Assembly: GCA_016716475.1 (NCBI GenBank)
Contig: JADJWG010000001.1
Coordinates: 1,488,001 to 1,552,000 of the forward strand
DNA: 64,000 bases
Origin: Phycisphaerales bacterium
GTDB lineage: Bacteria > Planctomycetota > Phycisphaerae > UBA1845 > Fen-1342
Direction: 5' to 3'
A model generated the notes under the pieces. It made no database searches. It was given only the letters and a program-made list of their open reading frames with translations, and was not told the DNA's origin. Below, piece by piece: positions 8,626 through 16,057 of this stretch (positions within the stretch are counted from its first letter, which is position 1; every line of letters starts with the position of its first letter). Position numbers and translations under genes: made by a program.

Positions 8626-9576
8626 ATGCACGAGCACGCGCCCTCGACAGCGGTTTCACCGCCCGTCGCCCCGACCGAGAAGCAGGTCTCAGGGCTCGAT
8701 CGCCTGAAGTTTGCACTCGTGCGGGCGTTCCTGGCGGGGTGGGTGCGACTGTTCAGTCTGAAGGGGCTCTACCTGTTCGGCCGGTGGTTCGGATACGTGG
8801 AGTACCTGGTTAACTTCAACCGCCGGGCGCGGTACCGGCGCGAGTTGGCCGGTGTGTTTCCCGAGGGCCTTTCCCGGGCGCGGGAAAACACAATCATCCG
8901 CGACTACTTCCTGCGCACCCGCTGTGACAAGGTGTTCTACTTGATCTTCGACCGGCTGCCGCGGGAGAAGATCATGCGGCGCATCCGGTTTCACGGCCAG
9001 CAGCATCTGGATGCCGCGTTGGCCCGGGGGCACGGAATCTACGTGATGCTGAGTCACCACGGCTCGCACCATGTCGCGGCGGTGCTGATGGCGCTGCTGG
9101 GCTACCGGTGCGCGGGCGTGCGTGACCGGAATGAGGGGTCGCTGCGAAGGTACATGCAGGAGAAGTATGCGCAGACGTTTCCGGAGTATGCCTCGATCCG
9201 CATGCTGTACGCGGACAGTTTTCCGCGCGACATCTACCGGTGTTTTCAGGAGAACCGGGTCGTGGGCAGCGCGCTGGATGTCAGCCGGGTGCGGGGTGTG
9301 ACGCTCAAGACCTGCCCGGTGCAGATCTTCGGACAAACGAAAGAGTACCTGATCGGGACACTACAGGTTGCCCTGCGTTGCGAGGCGCTGATCTGTCAGG
9401 CGTTCGTCGTATCGCGGCCCAACTTCTATTTCCGGCTGATCGTCAAGCCGCCGCTGTATGTGCCGGGGGCGGATGACGTGGCGAGTGCGGACCTGATTCC
9501 GACGGTCATGCAGCGCTACGCGGACGGGATTGCAGCGCACGTGCGGGAGCATCCCGACCATCTGAGTCGGGTGTAG
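8626..9576 (+). CDS. LpxL/HtrB-like lysophospholipid acyltransferase
   Basis: 316 residues with the layout of the LpxL/HtrB acyltransferase family, which moves acyl chains from ACP to lipid acceptors at the inner membrane. The N-terminal region (about 25-60) is amphipathic and hydrophobic without a clear cleavable signal. The family motif HxxxxE/D is expected in the stretch IYVMLSHHGSHHVAA, but here it reads H144-H-G-S-H-H149, so the usual acidic residue is replaced by His. A later segment (VGSALDVSRVRGVTLKTCPVQIFG) corresponds to the conserved block before the acceptor site. The gene heads a run of fatty-acid-type genes that includes an ACP, so it may take its acyl donor from that ACP. Whether it is active with the altered motif is open. 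ATG 8626 has only a distant AGAGG. Confidence 0.78.
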   Translation: MHEHAPSTAVSPPVAPTEKQVSGLDRLKFALVRAFLAGWVRLFSLKGLYLFGRWFGYVEYLVNFNRRARYRRELAGVFPEGLSRARENTIIRDYFLRTRCDKVFYLIFDRLPREKIMRRIRFHGQQHLDAALARGHGIYVMLSHHGSHHVAAVLMALLGYRCAGVRDRNEGSLRRYMQEKYAQTFPEYASIRMLYADSFPRDIYRCFQENRVVGSALDVSRVRGVTLKTCPVQIFGQTKEYLIGTLQVALRCEALICQAFVVSRPNFYFRLIVKPPLYVPGADDVASADLIPTVMQRYADGIAAHVREHPDHLSRV

Positions 9577-9635
9577 CTGGGGTGACGGAAAATTGGGGGC
9601 GGCCCGGACCACTGGCGGGGCAGGACGGCGCTGGC

Positions 9636-9641
9636 TACAAT
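9636..9641 (+). promoter_or_regulatory. putative -10 box (TACAAT) of the lipid cluster
   Basis: TACAAT preceded by GC in the 178-bp gap after the acyltransferase gene, 114 bp before the first dehydratase. It could start a separate transcript for the dehydratase/ACP/ketosynthase genes. No good -35 box. Confidence 0.35.
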
Positions 9642-9754
9642 TCGCCCCAATTCCGACGGGCCAACGGTGGCGCCGGCGTGGTGTCTGACGGGGCGGGCTG
9701 GTGGCCGGCAAGTCCGGGTTCGCCGGCTTGGCGTGAGAGATCGGGTAGCTGCGC

Positions 9755-10252
9755 GTGAAGTTTGTGCTCGTGGATCGGATTGAGGAACTGGAATCCGGGC
9801 GGCGGATTGTCGCGCGGAAAGCGGTTTCGCTGGCGGAGGAGTACCTCGCGGAGCACTTTCCCACGTTCCCGGTGCTGCCGGGCGTGCTGATGGTGGAGGC
9901 GATGGTGCAGGCGGCCGCGTGGCTGGTGCGCGAGGCGCTGGATTTCGAGCCGAGCTTGGTGTTGCTGAAAGCCGCTCGGAACGTTAGGTATAAGAGCTTT
10001 GCGGCCCCCGGCCAAATTCTGACCGTCGAAGCGGAGTGCAAGGCGCTGTCGGCCGACGAAAGCACCTTCGCAGCGCGGGGCCAAATCGACGGGCAGGAAG
10101 TCGTGAAGGGATCGTTGACGCTGCGGCACTTGCGGCTGGCAGCGCAGGATCCGGCGTATGCGGAAGTGGACGAGCAGTTGCGTGCGGGTCACCGCGCCCT
10201 GTTCGCGTTGATCTGGTCGGCTGCGGTCGCCGGTCCGGGCAGCGCTCCATAG
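9755..10252 (+). CDS. FabZ-like 3-hydroxyacyl-ACP dehydratase (first copy)
   Basis: 165 residues with the single hot-dog fold of FabZ/FabA-type dehydratases, which remove water from beta-hydroxyacyl-ACP. The motif AEHFPTFPVLPGVLMVEAM supplies the catalytic His34 and Glu48 at the family spacing. The length is slightly above the E. coli FabZ (about 150). The downstream neighbours are an ACP (41 bp later), a second dehydratase and two ketosynthase-like proteins, so the enzyme most likely works on chains held by that dedicated ACP rather than in bulk fatty acid synthesis. This is inference from context; the active-site residues are seen directly. GTG starts near 9755 are possible but ATG-equivalent MKFVLVDRI is the natural N-terminus. 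Confidence 0.88.
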   Translation: MKFVLVDRIEELESGRRIVARKAVSLAEEYLAEHFPTFPVLPGVLMVEAMVQAAAWLVREALDFEPSLVLLKAARNVRYKSFAAPGQILTVEAECKALSADESTFAARGQIDGQEVVKGSLTLRHLRLAAQDPAYAEVDEQLRAGHRALFALIWSAAVAGPGSAP

Positions 10253-10292
10253 CTGAATAACCCCAAGTGCCTTCGATTGGAGGGAGCCGTTC

Positions 10293-10691
10293 ATGGCCAC
10301 ACCGTCGCGGGAAGAGATTTTTGACAAGGTCCGGACAGCGCTGGTGCAAGCGCTGAGCGTCGATCCAGATGAGGTCACGGAAGACGCGACGCTGACCGGC
10401 GACCTCGGAGCCGAGTCGATTGACATTCTGGACATTGCCTTCCGGCTCGAGAAGGCGTTCGGGATCAAAATAGGTCAGGAGGAACTCGCACCGCCGGACA
10501 TCCTGCAGAACCCCGATTACGTGAGCAACAACCGGTTGAACGCCGCGGGTCTTGCGGCGCTCCGGGCGCGGGTGAAAGATCTCAAGTGGAGCGCGTTCGA
10601 GCAGGATCCGGATGTGGGCAAGGTGATGGAAATGTTCACCGTCGGCACGATCGTGAGCTTCGTGGAGTCGAAGCTGACGTCGGCCAACTGA
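10293..10691 (+). CDS. acyl carrier protein (long form, 132 residues)
   Basis: The core LGAESIDILDIAFRLEKAF is the phosphopantetheine attachment motif of acyl carrier proteins, with Ser42 as the predicted 4'-phosphopantetheine site in place of the common DSL context. At 132 residues it is longer than the usual 75-90; the extra 45 or so C-terminal residues are partly basic and include a loop NPDYVSNNRLNAAG between what look like helices. A GGAGG Shine-Dalgarno element lies 8-12 bp upstream. It lies between two dehydratase genes, so it is the probable carrier for the product of this cluster. A phosphopantetheinyl transferase is not in the window. Confidence 0.9.
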   Translation: MATPSREEIFDKVRTALVQALSVDPDEVTEDATLTGDLGAESIDILDIAFRLEKAFGIKIGQEELAPPDILQNPDYVSNNRLNAAGLAALRARVKDLKWSAFEQDPDVGKVMEMFTVGTIVSFVESKLTSAN

Positions 10692-10702
10692 GAGGCCGAC
10701 AC

Positions 10703-11191
10703 GTGCGGTGGGTCTGGCTGGACCGCTTCGAGGAGTTCGTGCCGGGCGTGCGCGCGGTGGGCGTGAAGAACGTCACGCTGGCGGAAGATCATCTGCATGA
10801 TCATTTTCCCGGCTTCCCGGTGATGCCGGCCAGTTTGATGATCGAGGGGATGGCGCAGACGGCGGGCATACTCGTCGGGCACGCGCGTGGGTTTCGTGAA
10901 AAGGTCATCCTCGCCAAGCTGAAGGAAGCCGTTTTTCACGAACTGGTGCGGCCCGGAGACCAGTTACGCTACGTCGCCGAGTTGGAGCAGGTTTCTGAGA
11001 CCGGGGCGGCCAGCCGTGGGGAGGTGTGGGTGGGCGACCGCCTGGTGGGAACCATCGATCTCGTGTTCTCGCATATCGACCAGAACGCGAGCGGGTTACA
11101 ATTCCCCGAGGAGAACTTTGTCTTCAACGAGGGTTTCATGGCCCTGTTGAAGACGTACCTGCCCAATAATGCTGAGAGGATCAAGTTTTGA
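10703..11191 (+). CDS. FabZ-like 3-hydroxyacyl-ACP dehydratase (second copy)
   Basis: 162 residues from GTG 10703, 11 bp after the ACP stop with a GAGAGG element before it; longer in-frame readings would overlap the ACP gene. HDHFPGFPVMPASLMIEGMAQ carries catalytic His34 and Glu48 at exactly the same residue numbers as the first copy, although the two proteins are clearly diverged. A second dehydratase in a short cluster is a feature of aryl-polyene and other polyene-type pathways, where repeated dehydration is needed, but other roles such as isomerisation are possible. Its last codons overlap the TTG start of the next gene, so translation is coupled. Confidence 0.86.
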   Translation: MRWVWLDRFEEFVPGVRAVGVKNVTLAEDHLHDHFPGFPVMPASLMIEGMAQTAGILVGHARGFREKVILAKLKEAVFHELVRPGDQLRYVAELEQVSETGAASRGEVWVGDRLVGTIDLVFSHIDQNASGLQFPEENFVFNEGFMALLKTYLPNNAERIKF

Positions 11192-12528
11192 GCAGCCGCC
11201 GTGTCGTCATCACCGGGCTGGGGCCCGTTACGCCACTGGGGACCGGCGTCGCGGACTACTGGAACGCCCTCCTGGAGCAGCGTTCCGGCATTCGCCGCCT
11301 GCATTCCTTCGATCCGGCGCGCTTTCCCTCCCAGATCGGTGGCGAAATCGACGGACTGAGCGTGGTCGAGGCGGTGCCGAAGAACTACCGCAAAGCCGCC
11401 AAGATCATGGCCCGTGATATCGTGCTCGCCGTGGTTGCGGCCTATCACGCGGTGAAGGACGCCGGCCTGCGGACCAAGTGCCTGATCGACCGGGGTGAGG
11501 TCGAGGGCCCGCCGACCGTCCCCGGGCCGCGCTTTGGTGCGAATATCGGCTCCGGCCTGATCTGCGCCGACCTCGCGGAACTGAGTGAGGCCCTCGCCAC
11601 GGCGGTCGAGGATGGCAAATTCACTTTGCGCAAGTGGGGTCTGGAAGGTATGCAGACTCTCACGCCGCTGTGGCTGCTCAAGTTCCTGCCCAACATGCTC
11701 GCGTGTCATGTGACGATCGTGCATGCCGCAGAGGGCCCCAGCAACACCATCACCTGCGGCGAAGCCAGCAGCCACCTCGCGATCGGCGAGGCCTTTCGCC
11801 TGATCTCACGCAACGCGGCCGACGTCTGCATCTGCGGCGGGGCCGAAAGCAAAGACAACCCGATGGCCGTGCTGCGACAGTCGCTGGGCGGCCGCCTGAG
11901 CCGGCGCAATGATCGGCCGGAAGCGGCCTGTCGCCCTTTCGCGGCTGACCGCGATGGATTCGTCGTTTCCGAGGGGGGTGGGCTTGTGATTCTCGAAGCC
12001 CTGGAACACGCTCAGGCACGCAAGGCACGCATCTACGCGGAGGTGGTGGGATTCGGGGCCGGACACGATGCCTATTCCTGCCGGCAGCCCAGCACGCCGC
12101 ACCCGGAGGGGCGCGGGACGGCGGTTGCCGTGCGGAAAGCTCTGCGGGATGCGGCCATCACCCCGGAGCGCCTGCATCTGGTCATCACTGCGGCAGCGGG
12201 GCTGGTCGAACATGACCGGGCCGAAGCCCGCGGCCTGCATACGGCGCTGGGCGCGCGAGCGGCCGAAGTACCCGTGATGAATGTCAAGGCGGGCCTGGGC
12301 AACAATGGGGCGGGCAGCGGGGCGCTGGACTTCATCGCAGCGGTGCTGGCGGTGCATCACGGGACCGTGCCGGCCGCGTTCAACAGCACGCCGGTGGATC
12401 CGGCCTGCGGGCTGAACGTCTACACCGAGGGGCCGCGGGACGTTGCCGTGGAATACGCGCTCTCGACGGCGTACGCACTGGGCGGGGGCCAGAACGCGGC
12501 GCTGGTCATCAAGCGTTTCGAAGGTTGA
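11188..12528 (+). CDS. ketosynthase-like protein lacking the catalytic triad (chain-length-factor-like)
   Basis: 446 residues of the FabF/thiolase fold, starting at TTG 11188, which overlaps the preceding stop and has GAGAGGA 9-10 bp upstream. Aligned without gaps to FabF over the active-site blocks, all three catalytic residues are changed. GPSNTITCGE places Glu192 at the nucleophile Cys position, with a non-equivalent Cys two residues earlier. VITAAAG places Ala335 at the first His. VKAGLGNNGAG places Asn372 at the second His. Such a protein cannot condense chains by the normal mechanism. Degenerate partners (CLF or KS-beta) of this kind form heterodimers with an active ketosynthase and shape the product length, or decarboxylate malonyl-ACP. 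The intact ketosynthase follows 52 bp downstream, which supports a heterodimer. The alignment is by eye; the partner role is inferred. Confidence 0.85.
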   Translation: MSSRRVVITGLGPVTPLGTGVADYWNALLEQRSGIRRLHSFDPARFPSQIGGEIDGLSVVEAVPKNYRKAAKIMARDIVLAVVAAYHAVKDAGLRTKCLIDRGEVEGPPTVPGPRFGANIGSGLICADLAELSEALATAVEDGKFTLRKWGLEGMQTLTPLWLLKFLPNMLACHVTIVHAAEGPSNTITCGEASSHLAIGEAFRLISRNAADVCICGGAESKDNPMAVLRQSLGGRLSRRNDRPEAACRPFAADRDGFVVSEGGGLVILEALEHAQARKARIYAEVVGFGAGHDAYSCRQPSTPHPEGRGTAVAVRKALRDAAITPERLHLVITAAAGLVEHDRAEARGLHTALGARAAEVPVMNVKAGLGNNGAGSGALDFIAAVLAVHHGTVPAAFNSTPVDPACGLNVYTEGPRDVAVEYALSTAYALGGGQNAALVIKRFEG

Positions 12529-12580
12529 CGACGGCCACGTGCCCGGCTCGGCCGGCACGGCGCCGATGGAAATGCACAGC

Positions 12581-13879
12581 ATGAACCGACGCGTAGTCAT
12601 CACCGGCATGGGCTGGATCACACCGCTGGGCCACGATCTCGAGACGGTCTGGCGGCGGTTGCTGGCCGGCGAAAGCGGCATCGCCCCCATGACCATCTTC
12701 GACGCGCGGACCTATCCCACGCAGTTTGCCGCCGAAGTGAAGGGCTTCCGGCTGGAGGATTTCCTCGGGCCATACTACGAGCAGCACCGGGGTTGCAGCC
12801 GCAATGCCGGTTTCGCACTCGCGGCGGCGGAGTTGGCGTGGAAGAGCGCCGGCCTGGATCATCCCGGAGCTCCGGTGGAGCCGGATGCGGTCGGCGTGTA
12901 CCTCGGCGCCGGCGAGGGTCCGATCGATTTCGAGAACTTCGTCGCCGCCAGCGTCGCCGGCTGGGATCCGGAGCGGCATGAGCTGAACGCGGTGCGGTGG
13001 GCGGAAGTGGCCGCCCGTGTTCTGTCGGCGGACCGTGAGTTCGAGCAGGATCCCAACTGCGCCGCGGGCCACATTGCCTGCCGATTCAACGCGCAGGGAC
13101 CCAATATCAATACCCTGACCGCCTGTGCCGCCAGTACGCAGGCCCTCGGCGAAGCGAGCATGATCATCCGCCGCGGCGATGCGGACATCATGATCTCGGG
13201 CGGCGGGCACAGCATGATTCACCCGCTCGGCGTCACCGGTTTCAATCGGTTGACGGCTCTCTCGACACGAAACGATGCCTGCGTGACGGCTTCACGCCCG
13301 TTCGATCGCACGCGCGACGGCTTCGTGCTGGGCGAGGGCGCCGGCATCCTGATCCTGGAAGCGTACGAGACCGCCCAGCGCCGCGGGGCGCCGATCCTGG
13401 CGGAGATTCTCGGCTACGGCTCGACGGCGGACGCTTTCCGGGTCACCGACATGCACGAGACCGGGCGCGGAGCGATCGGTGCGATGCGCGGGGCACTCAC
13501 GGCGGCCGGTCTGCAACCGCAGGATGTCGACTACATTTCCGCCCACGGTACCGGCACGGAAGAGAACGACAAGATCGAAACGCTCGCCATTCGCACGGTC
13601 TTCGGTGAGCACGCGAAGAAGGTGCCGATCAGCAGCGTCAAGAGCATGCTTGGGCACCTGATCGCGGGCGCCGGCGCCGTGGAATTGATCACGTGCGTGC
13701 TGGCCCTGCGCGAGCAGGTGATCCCGCCCACGATCAATTACCACGAGCCCGACCCGAACTGCGATCTGGACTATGTGCCCAACGAACCGCGCCGCCGGCC
13801 GGTGCGTGTCTGTCTGAGCAACAGCTTCGGCTTCGGCGGCCAGAATGATACGCTCGTCATCCGCGCGCCGCAGGACTAG
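12581..13879 (+). CDS. beta-ketoacyl-ACP synthase, FabF-like, catalytically complete
   Basis: 432 residues from ATG 12581; ATGs at 12566 and 12572 are possible alternatives and none has a strong Shine-Dalgarno site. The full triad is present: Cys182 in LTACAASTQALGEA, His322 in SAHGTGTEENDK and His359 in SSVKSMLGHLIAGAG. The C-terminal NSFGFGGQN loop is also intact. The enzyme would extend ACP-bound chains by decarboxylative condensation with malonyl-ACP in the cytoplasm. It is the likely active partner of the degenerate ketosynthase encoded just upstream. The pair is in the reverse order of the classical type II PKS genes, where the active subunit comes first. Confidence 0.93.
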   Translation: MNRRVVITGMGWITPLGHDLETVWRRLLAGESGIAPMTIFDARTYPTQFAAEVKGFRLEDFLGPYYEQHRGCSRNAGFALAAAELAWKSAGLDHPGAPVEPDAVGVYLGAGEGPIDFENFVAASVAGWDPERHELNAVRWAEVAARVLSADREFEQDPNCAAGHIACRFNAQGPNINTLTACAASTQALGEASMIIRRGDADIMISGGGHSMIHPLGVTGFNRLTALSTRNDACVTASRPFDRTRDGFVLGEGAGILILEAYETAQRRGAPILAEILGYGSTADAFRVTDMHETGRGAIGAMRGALTAAGLQPQDVDYISAHGTGTEENDKIETLAIRTVFGEHAKKVPISSVKSMLGHLIAGAGAVELITCVLALREQVIPPTINYHEPDPNCDLDYVPNEPRRRPVRVCLSNSFGFGGQNDTLVIRAPQD

Positions 13880-13892
13880 CGGCGGTCGTCCG

Positions 13893-14261
13893 ATGGCGCC
13901 GCGCCCACCAAGCGAACGAGAGATCGCGGTGGAGTTGGGGGAAGTCCGCACCCGACGGCGGCTCTGTTGGTTCCTCGCGGGGTTCGTGGTGCTCCTTTTC
14001 GTGCTTTTCGCCGTACACGCCCTCTGGCACGGGCAGTGGGCGAAGGCGTGGCCGGGGTATGTGCGCGGTCTGGGCCTGAGCACCGTGGTTGTGAATCTCG
14101 CCTGGTTGCGCATGTTGTGCAGCCGTTGTCCACGGTGCGCACACTGGTTCTTCGCCGGGGGACGACTGAGCGATCCCGGCACGTGGCGGCCTTTTGCTGC
14201 GGCATGCGTACACTGCGGGCTGCCCCTGGACGCTGAGTCGGACAAAGCCCGCGGGGACTGA
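13893..14261 (+). CDS. small membrane protein with C-terminal zinc ribbon
   Basis: 122 residues from ATG 13893, 13 bp after the ketosynthase stop. Two hydrophobic segments are visible (about 27-45, LCWFLAGFVVLLFVLFAVHAL, and about 62-78). After them come two Cys pairs, CSRCPRC and CVHC, about 30 residues apart, which would make a treble-clef or rubredoxin-like zinc site on the membrane face. No known family is recognised. Its tight spacing to the ketosynthase suggests it belongs to the same transcript, but a link to the lipid pathway is not shown. Confidence 0.65.
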   Translation: MAPRPPSEREIAVELGEVRTRRRLCWFLAGFVVLLFVLFAVHALWHGQWAKAWPGYVRGLGLSTVVVNLAWLRMLCSRCPRCAHWFFAGGRLSDPGTWRPFAAACVHCGLPLDAESDKARGD

Positions 14262-14328
14262 GGCCAGGCGCACGCCGGCCGAAAGCCCGACCGGACCTCC
14301 ACGGCTCGCGAATCGCGGCCTCCTTCGC

Positions 14329-14334
14329 TACCAT
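14329..14334 (+). promoter_or_regulatory. putative -10 box (TACCAT)
   Basis: GCTACCAT, identical to the element before the minus-strand metallophosphoesterase gene at 39125-39130. The ATG at 14333 lies inside this box, which is one reason to place the start of the oxidoreductase downstream at GTG 14432. Confidence 0.35.
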
Positions 14335-14431
14335 GCCGCGCGCTGCGGCAATCCGGCCACGACCGCCCGCGCGGACGGCCGCTCAGCCAGTTTTCCGCCG
14401 GCCGGAAATACCGCAAGCGAGGTTTTTCACC

Positions 14432-15892
14432 GTGCCTCTCACAAACACACACCCAGAATCATCCCTGGACACCACCGCAACCGAACCCGTGGTCACTGCC
14501 GACGGCAATTCCCGCCGCGAGTTCCTCAAGCACGGACTCGCCGTAGCCGGCATGGCCGTCGTGGGCGGCTTGGCGGGCTGCGCGTCACCCGGGAAGCGTG
14601 AACCCGGCCCGCGCTGGGCGAGCAGTCTGCCCGCTGCGCGGCCGCTGCGCGCGCCACGCCGTGAGCAACTTCGCATCGCGTTCATCGCGACCGGTGGCAT
14701 CGGCGGGCATCATCTGGAAACCACGAAAGAAGCCGGAATTCTCTGTCCGTGTTACTGCGATGTCGACACACAACGCATGGACATGGCCCGCGAACTGTAT
14801 CCGGCCGCGAAGGCGTACCAGGATTACCGCCGCCTGTTCGAGGAGATGGGCAGCGAGTTCGACGCGGTCATGATCGGCACACCGGATCATCATCACTATC
14901 CGGCGACCATGCTCGCCCTGCAGATGGGCAAGCATGTGTACCTCCAAAAGCCGCTCACGCACACGGTATGGGAAGCTCGGCAGCTAACCGAAGCGGCCGC
15001 ACGCTACGGCCTTGCGACCCAGATGGGCAACCAGGGCCACGCCCTGGAGGGCTGGCGCCTGGTTTACGAATACGTGCACAGTGGTGTGTTGGGCGACATC
15101 GTGGAGACACATACCTGGAGCGATCGGCCGATCTGGCCGCAAGGCATGGGCCGGCCGGAAGGCGAGTCACCGGTGCCCGCGCACGTGGACTGGGATCTGT
15201 GGCTCGGCCCGGCTCCGGAGCGGCCATACGTGGAGAAGGTGTATCACCCGTTCACCTGGCGTGGTTGGTGGGATTTCGGGACCGGCGCTTTGGGTGACAT
15301 GGCGTGCCACACGATGGATGGCATCTTCTGGGCACTTGACCCGGGCTATCCGACGTCCGTCGAGCCGGTGGCCTCCAGTGCGATCACGGAGGAGGCCTTC
15401 CCCAACGCTGCGGTGGTACGCTGGGACTTCCCGAAGCGTGGCAAGCGGAAGGCCTTTTCGGCGTACTGGTACGACGGCGGGTTGCGACCCACGACGCCGG
15501 CGGTGCTGGAGTACGGCCGGCGCATCCCGCCAACGGGAAGTCTGTTCATCGGCACCGACGCAGCGCTGGTGGTGAGCGGGGACTACGGCAGTTCGTCCCG
15601 GATCATCCCCGAGGCGCGCATGAAAGAGGTGGGCAAGCCGCCACAGTTGCTCGAGCGGTCTCCAGGGCATGTGGAAGAGTGGTTGCTGGCTTGCAGCGGG
15701 CTGGAGTCGATCGATTTTCCGAAGTCGCGGTTCGCCTACTCGGGTCCGATGTGTGAGACGGTATTGCTGGGCAACGTCGCGCTGCGAGTTGGTCGGCGGC
15801 TGGAATGGGATGGCGCGAATCTGCGCATCACCAACGTGCCGGAAGCCAATGCGTTTCTCACGAAAGAATACCGCGCGGGCTGGCGCGTGTAG
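14432..15892 (+). CDS. Tat-exported Gfo/Idh/MocA-family oxidoreductase
   Basis: 486 residues from GTG 14432, preceded by GCGAGG; ATG 14333 is a longer alternative but coincides with a likely promoter. A twin-arginine signal is clear: SRREFLKHGLAVAGMAVVGG, followed by LAGCAS, so the protein is probably exported folded and perhaps lipidated. The Rossmann part begins at LRIAFIATGGIGGHH and continues with YCDVD, IGTPDHHHYP and the EKP-equivalent YLQKPL (Gln in place of Glu), the signature region of NAD(P)-dependent sugar or inositol dehydrogenases of this family. The second half carries the WDLWLGPAPERPY and WRGWWDFGTGALGDMACH blocks seen in the abundant planctomycete members. The substrate is unknown; related proteins act on sugars or glycosidic bonds. 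Confidence 0.88.
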   Translation: MPLTNTHPESSLDTTATEPVVTADGNSRREFLKHGLAVAGMAVVGGLAGCASPGKREPGPRWASSLPAARPLRAPRREQLRIAFIATGGIGGHHLETTKEAGILCPCYCDVDTQRMDMARELYPAAKAYQDYRRLFEEMGSEFDAVMIGTPDHHHYPATMLALQMGKHVYLQKPLTHTVWEARQLTEAAARYGLATQMGNQGHALEGWRLVYEYVHSGVLGDIVETHTWSDRPIWPQGMGRPEGESPVPAHVDWDLWLGPAPERPYVEKVYHPFTWRGWWDFGTGALGDMACHTMDGIFWALDPGYPTSVEPVASSAITEEAFPNAAVVRWDFPKRGKRKAFSAYWYDGGLRPTTPAVLEYGRRIPPTGSLFIGTDAALVVSGDYGSSSRIIPEARMKEVGKPPQLLERSPGHVEEWLLACSGLESIDFPKSRFAYSGPMCETVLLGNVALRVGRRLEWDGANLRITNVPEANAFLTKEYRAGWRV

Positions 15893-15919
15893 ACCGATTG
15901 CGCGGCACTGGTGAACGTA

Positions 15920-15971
15920 GCCGCACTGCGCTATTCCGCGGCGGCCGGTGATGTCCTGTGCGTAGTGCGGC
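15920..15971 (+). terminator. stem-loop followed by TTTT after the oxidoreductase gene
   Basis: GCCGCACT at 15920-15927 pairs with AGTGCGGC at 15964-15971, with a 36-base, GC-rich interior that can itself fold. AGTTTTCG follows, so this is a reasonable intrinsic terminator. Confidence 0.45.
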
Positions 15972-16057
15972 AGTTTTCGCGCTCACCGTAGTACGGCAGC
16001 ATCCCGCACGCAGCAAACGGCGTACCCGCTGCGCTTCCGGAGTCACGCACCACGACC

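Noticed and set aside
13292..14452. 386-residue minus-strand frame over the ketosynthase end and the zinc-ribbon gene
   Set aside because: No coding features; both plus-strand genes have clear motifs.
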